DNA from: Heliocybe sulcata
Lineage: Eukaryota; Basidiomycota; Agaricomycetes; Gloeophyllales; Gloeophyllaceae
Assembly (NCBI GenBank): GCA_004369045.1
Contig: ML213518.1
Location: 26,690-90,689, forward strand
Direction: 5' to 3'
DNA: 64,000 bases
A program made the translations under genes and the position numbers. Of this stretch, positions 10,361-20,060 are shown piece after piece; position 1 is the first letter of the stretch, and the number at the start of each line of letters is the position of its first letter. The notes beneath the pieces are model-generated. The model saw only the letters and a list, made by a program, of their open reading frames with translations, searched no databases and was not told the DNA's origin.

Positions 10361-10693
10361 CAGCCATCGGGCGACGCGGCGCCTGAAGAACTCTAGCCAA
10401 TAGAGCCACGCGGTCTGTCAGTGCGGAAAAGAATTTGGCTGTAACTCTGCTCTAGCTCTTGCAACCATGATTCGCTATGTTTCCTGCGACAAACCTGTCA
10501 CTGATATTCCCGGTGATTATCTGGTTTTGCGGAGCTTCTGCCTACTGGTAGTGACTCTAGACTGGGGCTGTATTATCGATGAGGGTCTCTTTCTCTTCTT
10601 GCTAAAATCGCTGTCTGCTCAGCAACTGCCATTTTGTCATGTCGGTCCGTATTGCAACGAAGCCCAGCGTCAGCCGCCCATCCTCTGGACGAG

Positions 10694-10700
10694 ATAAAAG
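10694..10700 (+). promoter_or_regulatory. TATA-like box of the 10782 gene
   Basis: ATAAAAG 88 bp upstream of the ATG; the only clear TATA-like element in this stretch. Confidence 0.35.
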
Positions 10701-10781
10701 GGCCTACTCCTCAGAAGGTTATCACCCTTGATCTACTCTGCACCGTGCTTCGCGTTGATAATTCCTACCTCGTCTTCGAAC

Positions 10782-11351
10782 ATGACTCAGTCTACCGCGG
10801 CGACTGCTTCATCTTCCTGCATGGGGTCTCTTGCCACTCGTCTCCGCTCCATTGTTGCTCGTAGTTTGAGGAAGAAGAAGTCGACCACTGTCTCGCCAGG
10901 CGCGCCTACATGGGAACGCTACGCTTCACCTTCTTCTATGCCGTCACCCACGCGCAAGCCTTCCTCAAAAGCGGCGCTCCTTCTGGTTCCTTCTTCTCCA
11001 CTCTCACCAACGCGCAAAGCAAAGCGGCACCGTATCTCTCTTCTTACAATCATCGACTCTAGTCCCTACGATCACTTGGCTCCTGTACCCAGGAACCGCA
11101 AGAAGCGCGCGGTGCATCTCGGGAAGCTAAGAGCCAGGAAGGATCGCGCATATATGCAGTACCTGATCAGGAGGAAGACGCTGCACGACTCGTGTCGCGA
11201 TGTGATCAAGTGCCAGAAGGCACGGATAGAGGACTCAGGGGGCGCCAGGAGGAAATATACCGAGGATTGGGTTGCGAGCACCGTCACTGGGGATGAACCG
11301 ACTGAGCATAGTCACGAGGTGTTTTCCCAGCTGTGCGCCTCGAAGAGATAG
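10782..11351 (+). CDS. Short basic protein, possible outlying family A member
   Basis: 189 aa, single coding exon from the ATG at 10782 (MTQSTAATASSS). A basic segment, MGSLATRLRSIVARSLRKKK at about residue 14, resembles the RLLRKK segment of family A, followed by a Ser/Pro linker with two SPTRK motifs. A basic, probably helical region (LGKLRARKDRAYMQYLIRRK) takes the place of the coiled coil. No known domain. It lies between tail I and the hydrolase gene and has no repeated tail of the kind seen after 8204; a possible 3' UTR intron runs 11367-11421. Membership of family A is an inference from the N-terminus only. Confidence 0.55.
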   Translation: MTQSTAATASSSCMGSLATRLRSIVARSLRKKKSTTVSPGAPTWERYASPSSMPSPTRKPSSKAALLLVPSSPLSPTRKAKRHRISLLTIIDSSPYDHLAPVPRNRKKRAVHLGKLRARKDRAYMQYLIRRKTLHDSCRDVIKCQKARIEDSGGARRKYTEDWVASTVTGDEPTEHSHEVFSQLCASKR

Positions 11352-12344
11352 TTGGGCGTCCCAGAGGTACGCACCCTTACTTCTCTGCCTGTGACATCAT
11401 TGCTAATCGTTTATTCTCTAGACTGACTGGACTCGTCCGACCTTCTTTTCCCTGTATATCTTCTCTTCTGTCCTATAGTACTCATGCATATACCAACTCT
11501 ACCCTACTGTACCCGTCCGTGTCTTCTCTTCATTTGGCTCGCATAGCGGCTGAGACTGTGTCCTTTATGGGGTATCTCCTCAAGATGCAGCTCGAGTGTG
11601 CCAGTCCATTATCTGCATGTGAGAGGTCCTGTGGAGGGAGAGGCACCTTTGTTATTCGTGCATGGATGTGAGTCGGGTATCATGCTTCACGCCATGAAGG
11701 GTGTGTCCTTGTGAACCATCAGTTGAGCTGCGGATGCGGAGTGAGGTGACGGAAAGCAGGATAGCAGTGCTACATGATACTATCATTCCATGTGGATGGT
11801 AGCTTACTGCGCCGGTTGATTGCCATCATGCCTGCGTTATTCTCAGGGAAAGGCTGTACGCGCAGCGCAATGGCGGAGGATCACCAGTGTCCCATGCAAG
11901 CTGGGCATTCAGTCTGACGTACCTATACTGGAGGGCATGCAAACGTAGGTTCTGGTGAGTGCCTATATGAGTTGGATGTTGCATCGAATAATGGTGATCT
12001 CTTACAGCATCTCGAGTCTGGCGATGAAAAGCTCGTCTGTACAATGAGGATGTCATGAGAGGTTATGCGTGCTTTTAGCCGCATTATCCAATATACCGAC
12101 CAGTCCGTTCTGCACTGAGAACCTCCCTGGTCGGCTGTACATCCATAACTCCGAGCAATCACAACTCCAGCGATGGACGCGCAGCTAATGACAGTGTCGC
12201 AGAGCCATGGTCTCGAAGAACTAGCACAGGTTTCGGCAATGGCAGAAACGGCTGGTCCCTCGCAGACTGTTGTTGACTTCATCTCAACATAAAAGACACT
12301 GGTCGTCAGGAAGCCTCTCACAATCCGTTATCCACAGCAGCCCC
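11352..12344. other. Intergenic; no gene recognised
   Basis: Apart from the probable 3' UTR intron at 11367-11421, nothing was identified. A 132-codon minus-strand frame at 11923-12321 has no recognisable domain and overlaps the likely promoter of the 12345 gene. Confidence 0.4.
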
Positions 12345-14553
12345 ATGATCCATCTCCTGCCCTCTCGTTTCGGACGCTCGTCAACTGCTGTGCCGAGCTT
12401 ATTGCCCCTTCTAATTCATGTTTGTCTGGCCCAGCTCGGATCTGCCTCTACTGTCTATGACACCTCCAGTCTGCAAGCCCGCTCTCAGAATACGACTGTT
12501 TCTTGGGGTTCATGCGGAAGTGACTATGAACAGTTCCAATGCGCGAATATCTCCGTTCCGCTCGACTATAACAACGCTAGCGACACAAGGACAGCGACAA
12601 TATTCGTGAATCGGATCCAAGGGGAAAATAGCACGCATAGGTTTGCCCTTCCTCACGCTCTCCAGGGTCAAGACTAACGACTTTCCTTCTTAGACTTGGA
12701 AGTATTTTCATCAATCCGGGAGGTCCAGGTAAACGGGCAATGGTTCTGATTCTGTTTGCTGGCGTGCTGACAGTGTGGCAGGAGTGTCCGGCTCCGCCTT
12801 CAATTTCGTCCTTGGACAGAATCTCTCCGCGGTTCTGAAAGGTACGCCCCGTCCTTGATACTGTATGCGCTTCTCGTAGTGACGATTTGCAGGGCAGTAC
12901 GACATCATCGGATTCGATCCTCGAGGAGTCCAACAATCTGAGCCTTACGTCTCATGCTTCGATAGCCTCCTCGAGGAAGAAATGTTCGTCAGGAATACGA
13001 GCAACTTTCGCCTGAATCTCCCGTCCAATATAACGTCCGATGTCGCAGAAGATCTCAAGAATCAATTGATTAATGTGACCTCGGAGACTGCGACATTGTC
13101 CGCTCGGTGCTTTGAGAGGCTTGGAGATACCGTAAAGCTCCTTGGTAAACTTTATAATTTTTTTATCTTTCACGAAGGTATCTCTAAGCTTAAAGCAACA
13201 GGGACCGAGGCTGTGGTTTACGACATCGATACACTCTCAAAGCTGATTGATGGAGATGACATACCAATAAACTGTCTGTGTTCTGTTTTTTCCATTTTTA
13301 CCAATGTCCACGGTCTTATTGCTCGTCATAGACTGGGGCTGGTCCTACGGAACCGTGATTGGGCAGTACATGCTCGCCATACTTCCACCTGAACGGCTTG
13401 GACGTATCATTATTGATGGCATTGTGGATGTCGTAGGTTGGTCTGACTACCCAGTCCAGCCCGTGAACGGTACGAATCTCTCCAACTTTCTTCTGAAAAT
13501 ATTCATACCGGGTCCTTTGCAGTTACTACTGACATGGGTCACGTTCTTGAAGGGTTCGCTACTACCTGTGCTTCTTCAGGCAGTGCCTGCGCGATCTCCA
13601 ACCTTACAGCACCTGGGATACTATCTATGATTGACAACACCCTCGACTCTTTATACCGCTCTCCCGCCTTCGTCACTGACTTAGGAGCGGACTACGGTCA
13701 GGTCCTCATTAATGCCGGTAACCTGAGATATGCTATTTTTGAGGCCATGTACGACATACTCTCTTGGCCACTGCTCGGAGAGGCATTGTCTGAGGCGTTC
13801 TCTGGGAATTTTACGCTGATAGCCCAAGTGACCGCAACGGCGCTTAACTCGGCGGATGCCTCGGGTTATGCAACATCCGTGATATACGTACGTGCAGAAT
13901 TATGTGCGATTTTGTCAGTACTTCTAGAACTGACCTACATCGCCGCAGTGCAATGATGCGAAGCCGTACGATCAGTCGCACCCACCTTTGACTATCGATC
14001 AGCTCACGCAGAACGTGGTCCAAGCCGTGACACAAAACTCACCGGTTCTTGGCGAGATGCTGTACCAATTGGGATTGTGTCAATTCTGGGAGAACGTCAT
14101 GCCTAGCAAGAGTCGCTACAATGGTACCTTTGACTTGGCACCCGGTGCTCTGCGAGATCCAATCCTCGTCCTGAGGTAAGCTACTTCTTGTAGTGCACTC
14201 ACTGACTCACGATGTTCCTCTCCAGTCAGACCTTCGACCCCGTAGCGGCCTTAGCCAGCGCCGTACGCACCCAAGAACGCCTCGGCGACAATGCTCGCTT
14301 AGTGCATCAAGTGCGCGGCCTGGGTCACTGCACGATCAGCCAGGTTTCATTCTGCACCCTGCCCATTGTGCAATCATATATGCTCTACGGAGAACTGCCT
14401 GACAGCAACTACACGGCCTGCGATGTTGATCAATTGCCATTCATGCCCTTCGATGAGAGTGCGGCTGCGAACCGTACAGAAGGCTTGGACTTGGAATCCA
14501 GAGAAGCATGGGTAGCTCTCAGTGCTAGCTGGGGCACTTTAGCAGCACCATAG
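12345..14553 (+). CDS. Secreted alpha/beta hydrolase, TAP-like (S33-type) peptidase/esterase, 9 exons
   Basis: The family cleaves peptides or esters through a Ser-Asp-His triad; several fungal and bacterial members are secreted aminopeptidases. Exons: 12345-12640, 12694-12728, 12782-12841, 12893-13144, 13196-13273, 13332-13469, 13523-13887, 13949-14175, 14226-14553; all phases join to 592 aa. The N-terminus has a hydrophobic signal peptide (LLPLLIHVCLAQLGSAS). Seen in order: QCANISVPLDYNNAS, the oxyanion region FINPGGPGVSGS, YDIIGFDPRGV, the nucleophile elbow YWGWSYGTVIG, QTFDPVAAL (probable acid) and GLGHCTISQ (probable His) in the TAP-like C-terminal domain. The 13196 acceptor could shift by six bases without changing frame. 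The gene looks intact. Its substrate cannot be told from sequence, and it seems an ordinary gene among orphan families. Confidence 0.85.
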
Positions 14554-14859
14554 AAATGTTGTGCACGTAATCAATACTCATAGTATGGGCATAAGTACTG
14601 CTTCGATACCAAGTTTCGAACACTCTCTTGGCGCTTATTAGATCACATGACATCGTGACATTCGCGCGGCGAATAAGAGCGCCCAAAGTTCTCACGCTAT
14701 CTTTGGCGCTTCGCGCCGCCGTACTTGGGCTCGGTCACTCTCTTCGTCTTGACTGAGTGGCTCAACTAGATATCTCAGCTCGCTGTAAAAATGCCTCGAG
14801 AGCTGTTATGGCATTATGAACTTCCATCAAAATAAGTTGGTCACGCTGGCGAGTTCTTC

Positions 14860-15180
14860 GTATTTGCGCAGTTGGTACCGGTGCGATTGAACTTCAGACT
14901 GACGCTGCCAGCCGCACCTACCATGGTCGATGCTTCTGGCGTCCTGCGCAGCGTCGCAGTTCGGTCTTGCCTTCTCAGCGGCTGACGATTTTGCTGGCAC
15001 TGCCGCGGTGGATCGAGGACAGCCGCCGTCGACTCTGAACGCTATAAGAACCCTCTTGCCTTCTTCACCCTCGCTTGTCTTCTACCAGTATCCAGGAAGT
15101 CTCTTGCGCTTGCATCTACTCTCTAGGCACGTCTTAGAAGACCTCTACAGAAAGTATCACCAGCACATACCATCGACATC
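14860..15180 (+). promoter_or_regulatory. Promoter region of the 15181 coiled-coil gene
   Basis: It shares with the promoter of 8204 the block GGTACCGGTGCGATTGAA, CAGACTGACGCTGCCAGCC and GTCGATGCTTCTGGCG; the TATA box TATAAGAACCCTCTTGCC from 15043 (138 bp before the ATG); and the 5' UTR end CACATACCATCGACATC. The region 14554-14860 shows no gene; it holds GATCACATGACATCGTGAC near 14641, reminiscent of the upstream motif of 8204. Confidence 0.5.
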
Positions 15181-16236
15181 ATGCCTTCTCTCAAGATCGC
15201 CCTCAAGAACCTTCAGTCTAAGGTCAAGCGCTCGGAGGCCACATCTCCTCAGACTACCAAGCAGCCCCTTGTGTCTCGTCTCCTTCGCAAGAAGGCGCCT
15301 CCTGTTGCCGCTGTTTCTGCAGCCCCGGCTCCGAGAGAAACGTCACCGTTCACGGCCTCTTCCACCTCGACGGCTGCTCCTTCGCCTTGCCCTTCGCCTA
15401 CTATTCCCTCCACGCTTACGCCGCCTCCCTTCGACCGCAATGCGGAACTTCGTCGCCGCCACACGCAGGAGGAAGCCAAGAAGATCGAGCGCTGGCTTCG
15501 GTCGGGTCCCAAAATCCGAATGCGCCCCATGAAACCTGCGCCGTCGATGTGGCGGTCTGCCCGCCGTTCTTATTCTGCTCTCTCTGCTTGCCCTCCCAAG
15601 ACCCAGCAGCACCAGCGCCAGCAGGCTACTCACGTCGAGGAGCTGCTCCGGGAGAAGGGGCTGAAGGAGCAGCGGCGCGAAAGGGAGGTTCCGGAATGGA
15701 TGGAGGAATTAATGGCAGGAGACGCGAGGAAGGTGGTCATCGGTTGGTTCAAGCGAGCGAAGAAGGCGAGCGCAGAGGCGCAGGAGCTGCGAGCTCGGAT
15801 GGAGGAAAAGGACTGGCAGGTCGAGGAGTTGAAGGCTTGGGTGCAGGTGCTTGAGGCCAACGGCGCGGCAAAGGACGAGCGCATCGCGGAGCTGAAGGCT
15901 CGGACGCACGAGCTTGTGGTCAGCGAAGCGGTAAAGGATGAGAAGCTTGGGGACGCTGAGAATCGCATTGAGGAGCTGCAGGTTTGTGTGCAGGAGCTTG
16001 AGGTGATCAGAGCGGAGCAGGAGAAGGAAGCTGAGGAGTTGGGTGCTCGAGTTCAGGAGCTTGAGAACGAGCGTGCAGAGCCTGCTCCGTTGGCTTACAT
16101 CCAGGGTGATGTTCTCGGAGCCGTCACCAAGGTACGGATGCTCTGTTCGTTTCGATTCAAGCGGTTTACTGAGGCGCGTCGGTCGCAGGAGCTGAGTGAC
16201 TTTCATGCGGCTATGCACGCCAAGTACAAGTTCTGA
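15181..16236 (+). CDS. Family A coiled-coil protein (unrecognised), close paralogue of 8204
   Basis: Exon 1 15181-16131, intron 16132-16188 (57 nt), exon 2 16189-16236; 332 aa. It is colinear with the 8204 protein: basic MPSLKIALKNLQSKVKRS, RLLRKK, an S/T/P linker, RRRHTQEEAKKIERWLRSGP, PEWMEELMAGDARKVVIGWF, the same 21-residue coiled-coil units, and the conserved ending ELSDFHAAMHAKYKF. The linker and the coil surface differ most. Unlike in 8204, the intron length is a multiple of three and holds no stop, so retention would give a 351-aa variant. It is followed by tail II and then by an acidic family B gene. Function unknown. Confidence 0.8.
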   Translation: MPSLKIALKNLQSKVKRSEATSPQTTKQPLVSRLLRKKAPPVAAVSAAPAPRETSPFTASSTSTAAPSPCPSPTIPSTLTPPPFDRNAELRRRHTQEEAKKIERWLRSGPKIRMRPMKPAPSMWRSARRSYSALSACPPKTQQHQRQQATHVEELLREKGLKEQRREREVPEWMEELMAGDARKVVIGWFKRAKKASAEAQELRARMEEKDWQVEELKAWVQVLEANGAAKDERIAELKARTHELVVSEAVKDEKLGDAENRIEELQVCVQELEVIRAEQEKEAEELGARVQELENERAEPAPLAYIQGDVLGAVTKVRMLCSFRFKRFTEARRSQELSDFHAAMHAKYKF

Positions 16237-16464
16237 GGGCAGGGAGGGAGGAGGGGCGTGGATGCCCGGGAGGACCGGGGAGGGGGGCGCGGGGGCGGGG
16301 GGCGGGCTGGAAATGGGAGCCGAGCCAAGGCAAGCGTCTAGATAGTCGTCTCCAGGTCTACGGCGACCCGGATTACGCTCAAAGTGAGTTGTCACCTTCT
16401 CCAATAGTTCGATATACGTCCTGACCGTTTTTGTCCAGCACCTAAGCCTTTGAACAAGTCATGC

Positions 16465-16480
16465 ATCATCATCATCATCA
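16465..16480 (+). repeat. Short CAT trinucleotide run
   Basis: About five CAT/ATC units in a row inside the first exon-like unit of tail II; tail I has a much shorter version at the matching place. Confidence 0.4.
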
Positions 16481-17223
16481 CGAACGCACTCCTGCTTCCT
16501 TAAATCGCCACGTCCGCGTCATGTTTGAAGAGTCCCTAGTTTGGAGTACTCGACCCGCGGCATCGCTGTGCAGCAACTTGCTTGCAACTTATCATATCAC
16601 CAAGTCGGTCTACATATTGGTATAAAGCGTCATCTCGAGGTCAGCCATAACTCAGAGTGCGCTTCTGGTGAGTACCGTTCCGTGATCGTATTTCGTTATC
16701 CGTTTTGACTGTCTACCGATAGGGCCTATGCTTCTGAATCTCATTATCCCCGTATTATCCAAGCTTCCTGTATCCTCAAATGTTCCCGAGAGTCGTCCCG
16801 AGAGCGACGACCACTTAGAGTGAGCTCGAGGTGATGCCAGCCGCGGTGCTCTATAATGCTCTTTGTCCTGATCGTCACTACCAGGAACCGCGCCATTATA
16901 TAACAAGACTCATTCAAGCAAACCGCGTTCAGGCTTCTTGCACGCGACGCACATCCAACACACTCCTGTATACATTCATCGTAGCACACGCCCGAAGCAT
17001 CAGCTCGAAGTCGACAACGACCTGGTATATGCTCAAGGTGAGTTCTAATCGCCGTGGTATGACATTCTCCGTTCTGACTGTTTTTGACCAGGTCGGGCGC
17101 TTCGGTTCGTACACTCCGCACTCCTGCTTCATCAACGACGACATCAATGGCACATATCCGACTTCATGGTATGGAACGATCGATTCTCTCTAGAGTCCGT
17201 ATTTTAGGGTTTCATGTCGAGCG

Positions 17224-17247
17224 TACGACCGAACATATTGGATCGTA
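17224..17247 (+). other. Conserved tail-end hairpin (tail II)
   Basis: TACGA-CCGA pairs with TTGG-(A)-TCGTA around ACATA. The change of TCGG to TTGG relative to tail I turns one G-C pair into G-T, so pairing is kept. Confidence 0.5.
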
Positions 17248-17783
17248 TTAGTAGCGTGGCTCAAAGATGGACTCGATAGTTGGGTCACCATTATGGATCA
17301 GCTTCATTATTGGCATCGGTTGCTATATTTGCCGCTTTACATGTGTCGGTATTATTCGACGAAATCGTATCATATCGATTGGAGATACTTTGGAATTACT
17401 AGCAGACGTGCTGACGGCAAATGCTGGTTGGGGGACTTGCAGAAGCCACTTAAGCCTCTACTCTTAACGCGTAACTTTTAACGTTTCAGTCCTCCTGAAT
17501 ATCGTCCTCTACTCGGCGACTTGGCTTCTTAGGCTTCAGGGACATTCTTTCTTCTTCTAGCTATATGCTGTATAGCGCTCAGCGATGTTGGTCCCAACTG
17601 CAACGAAGCTTCCTGTTAGCCACCCAAGTTATGTGGACCGTGCGAACCAACGGAGGCCGAAAAGGAAAGGGTCCTTCCCAATCAGGAGGGTCCGGTCGGC
17701 GGCGCGGGATGTTCAGTTGCGTTGCACCTGCAACAATCTTCAGCGCATGTCTTGGGCTGTCTCAGTATGACTTCCTGCCGCGG

Positions 17784-17790
17784 TATAAGA
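17784..17790 (+). promoter_or_regulatory. TATA box of the 17898 acidic gene
   Basis: TATAAGA 114 bp upstream of the ATG, matching the spacing at 2894. Confidence 0.45.
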
Positions 17791-17897
17791 CACGGGACTC
17801 TCTGCCCGTCGTCCACCAGATTTTGCAATCTACCCACTGCATTCCTTCTTACACCTTGTCCTTATTGCTGTTATTACACCGTCTGCCATCCACCATC

Positions 17898-18794
17898 ATG
17901 TTCTATAGCGTCTACTCCAGCTCTGAAAACCTCTGCTTCTCTTCTGGTCCTGCAGTTTCTGGCGTCGTGGTGCACAGTCCCTCACTGGACCCGGACAACT
18001 GGCTGACCATGACGTACGAGGAGTTCGCGGACAAGAATTGGGAGGACCGCTTGGAGTACGAGATGAAGATGGCGATGGAATGTGAGAAGAACACGGAACT
18101 GGAGGAGCTGTACAGAGTGGAGAGTCAGGAGGACACTCCAAGTGGAAACATCGATGATGACTCCGAGTCTTCCGTTTCCTCCCTGCTGTCACCTTATGAT
18201 GCCGCTGTCTCTATCCTTATGGACGGTAGATTTGGTGTGCTAGAGTGGAGTACGGTGGATGGCGGGTCCTTGCCCAAGTTCAAGGAGGACGTCGAGCTGG
18301 AGGGTGACTCCGAGGAGGACGACATGAAGGACCGCGACGAATACCTGGCTAACGTCGACTCCGGACTCTCCGATACGGAGGTCTCCATGCACCCTCTATA
18401 CGACCCCGACTCTTCCGTCATGGTTGACTGTGACTGCGAGCTAGAGCTTCAGCTGGATCTGAGTCTCTATCTTAGTCTCGAGGCTGGCGACGCTTCGTAC
18501 CTAGCAGATGATGAGGACGAGGACGGAGACGACAGAGACGAACATGCGGAGGAAGATGAAGACGAGGGAGAGGAGCAAGAGCAATTACTTGAGTGGATGA
18601 GAATGCTCACGCTCGACGATGTGGCTCACCGGCTCTTTGTCATGGCGGACGATGTGCCACGGGATCCTGTTGTTGAGGGATGGAGTGTCGGTGCTGTTGC
18701 TGAAGTGGAAGAGTGTGAGGAGGACGAAGACGAAGACCGTGCTATTGAGGACGGCTGGGTGTACCTCATGCTCGACGACCTGATCGAGGCCTAG
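17898..18794 (+). CDS. Family B acidic protein (unrecognised), single exon
   Basis: 298 aa from the ATG at 17898 (MFYSVYSSSENL); upstream in-frame sequence is open but lies upstream of the TATA-like box. After a Ser-rich N-terminus comes LDPDNWLTMTYEEFADKNWE, the segment shared with the 2894 protein. Then follow Ser/Asp stretches and long acidic runs (residues about 200-230 are almost wholly D and E), ending VYLMLDDLIEA. No known domain, signal peptide or membrane helix. It is longer than the 2894 protein because of added acidic segments. A 3' UTR intron probably runs 18852-18909, and a hairpin-bearing tail follows. Function unknown. Confidence 0.7.
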   Translation: MFYSVYSSSENLCFSSGPAVSGVVVHSPSLDPDNWLTMTYEEFADKNWEDRLEYEMKMAMECEKNTELEELYRVESQEDTPSGNIDDDSESSVSSLLSPYDAAVSILMDGRFGVLEWSTVDGGSLPKFKEDVELEGDSEEDDMKDRDEYLANVDSGLSDTEVSMHPLYDPDSSVMVDCDCELELQLDLSLYLSLEAGDASYLADDEDEDGDDRDEHAEEDEDEGEEQEQLLEWMRMLTLDDVAHRLFVMADDVPRDPVVEGWSVGAVAEVEECEEDEDEDRAIEDGWVYLMLDDLIEA

Positions 18795-19284
18795 TTCGTG
18801 GAGCCAGACGTTGCTGGGTGGTGGACGTGAACGGACGCGGTGATACGAAAGGTCAGTACAGTTTATGCTTTGTTCTATGTTATCTGACGATGAGTATCTC
18901 GTATGACAGGGCCCTCGTGCGACACATTGCACTATTATTTTCTCATGAATGCATGTCCTCATAGCCTTCCTACATCTACACATCCTAATCGGCTTCCGAC
19001 CACACACTCCCTGTTCATGTTTAATATCCCCCATTCTGAAGCCCCCATTCGCAGATTGACTTCTTGTTTATGTAGCCTCGCAAACGTCAAGCCTCCAACC
19101 AAAGTTTACGCCTATCCACTTCGTCGCCTTCCTCGATAAGTATCCTCATACCATGCTCTCATCTTGTATGCTCATGATCTGGTTGCTAGGTTCTTGTTCT
19201 CGCTCACTAATCCGCTTCTTGCGATGGGTGAGTGATTCCGTATTCTCCTCCGATTAGAGCCTCTCTACCTCTTCCTTCACCGCT

Positions 19285-19312
19285 ACCTGTAGCGTCTGGC
19301 CAGCGCCCACAG
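19285..19312 (+). other. Hairpin with CTGGCCA loop
   Basis: GCGT/GCGC around CTGGCCA (19295-19301), extended by CCTGT/ACAGG across a small internal loop. By position it corresponds to the hairpin at 4070-4102. Confidence 0.45.
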
Positions 19313-19642
19313 GCCTCGGTGTTGGCTCTTCCATTTCTTCTGTTATGTTCTTCGAGATTTGTAACAAGCGCTGACTATCCTTTCCTTCTTCTATCTGAGG
19401 AACATCTCGCACAGATGCGCGCACCTGCGAAGTCCGACAAAAACCAAATACACCGACCCATGCGTGCATTCAAGTCAGTTCATTCCTGTCCTACCTTACC
19501 ATCACATGCTGACCATCGGTACTGCCAATGAATCATCTCAGCTCTGACTGCATACTCCGCAAACTCCGTGAATGCGTACTTACCCTCAGTAAGCATGTTT
19601 TCCTTTTTGTCACCTCCGCTCCCTGCCTCCCTCTGCCGAGCA

Positions 19643-19670
19643 TATGTGGGCGTCCGGCCAACGTCCCATA
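19643..19670 (+). other. Hairpin with CCGGCCA loop
   Basis: About ten pairs with one bulge around CCGGCCA (19654-19660). By flanking donor-like sequence it corresponds to the hairpin at 7285-7317. Confidence 0.45.
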
Positions 19671-19900
19671 GCTCATCATACACTCCTCTTTTCTGATTCA
19701 ACCGTTCATCGATCGGAGACGCTTTCTGACCAGTTGTCTTGCATTTGAGGTACATCATGGATTATTGCAAAGTTCCTCCGGTACAGCATCGCAGATCAAG
19801 TTGCATTCGAAAACGGATGCGCTTCTTGGAGAAGGAGAGCGGTCCTGCGAAGAAAGGTTCGTCGTCATGTTAGGCTCAAGTCGCCCTTCCAACTGTACTT

Positions 19901-19918
19901 CTGAGGCTGGCCACCTCG
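19901..19918 (+). other. Short hairpin with CTGGCCA loop
   Basis: GAGG pairs with CCTC around CTGGCCA (19907-19913); the stem is only 4-5 bp, so it is weaker than the other cases. Confidence 0.3.
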
Positions 19919-20060
19919 TGGGTACAGTCGGATATATGTCTTTGAGCCATTTCTTCTTCCAATAGCGCTATGCTAATTCCCTGACATACCTAGGCCCCCC
20001 ACCACGCCGCCGAAGCGACCGGACACTCAATGCACCCGGTAAGTACTATAAACCTTCATT

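Larger units (their letters stand above)
16237..17410 (+). ncRNA. Conserved spliced 3' tail II (long 3' UTR or non-coding RNA)
   Basis: Same layout as tail I: GCAAGCGTCTAGATAGTCG, a GGTCTACGGCGACC mini-hairpin, donor GCTCAAAGTGAGT (about 16378), acceptor TTGTCCAG, and a first exon with CGCACTCCTGCTTCC. A donor-like CTTCTGGTGAGT (about 16668), a weakened GCTCGAGGTGATG (about 16823) and GCTCAAGGTGAGT (about 17032) follow, the last with acceptor GACCAG and CCGCACTCCTGCTTC. The conserved end block with hairpin spans about 17190-17400. Sequence between the blocks has drifted strongly from tail I while their order and spacing are held. Confidence 0.5.
18795..20060 (+). other. Spliced-looking 3' tail of the 17898 locus
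   Basis: No coding frame. Intron-like segments: 18852-18909 (GTCAGT to GACAG) and one beginning GTCAGTTC near 19473 and ending in CAG near 19540; other donors are GGTGAGT (about 19224) and CAGTAAGC (about 19587). Three CYGGCCA-loop hairpins occur (19285-19312, 19643-19670, 19901-19918). A block near 19785-19840 resembles one near 7567-7610. Element order matches the tail of the 2894 gene. Confidence 0.45.

Noticed and set aside
9646-17121. Minus-strand open frames of 121 and 125 codons in tails I (9646-10011) and II (16744-17121) that share short stretches such as LVV.IRTK
   Set aside because: Tail III has no matching frame, the tail I frame has no ATG start, and the shared residues lie antisense to the conserved splice-donor blocks, so nucleotide conservation explains them.
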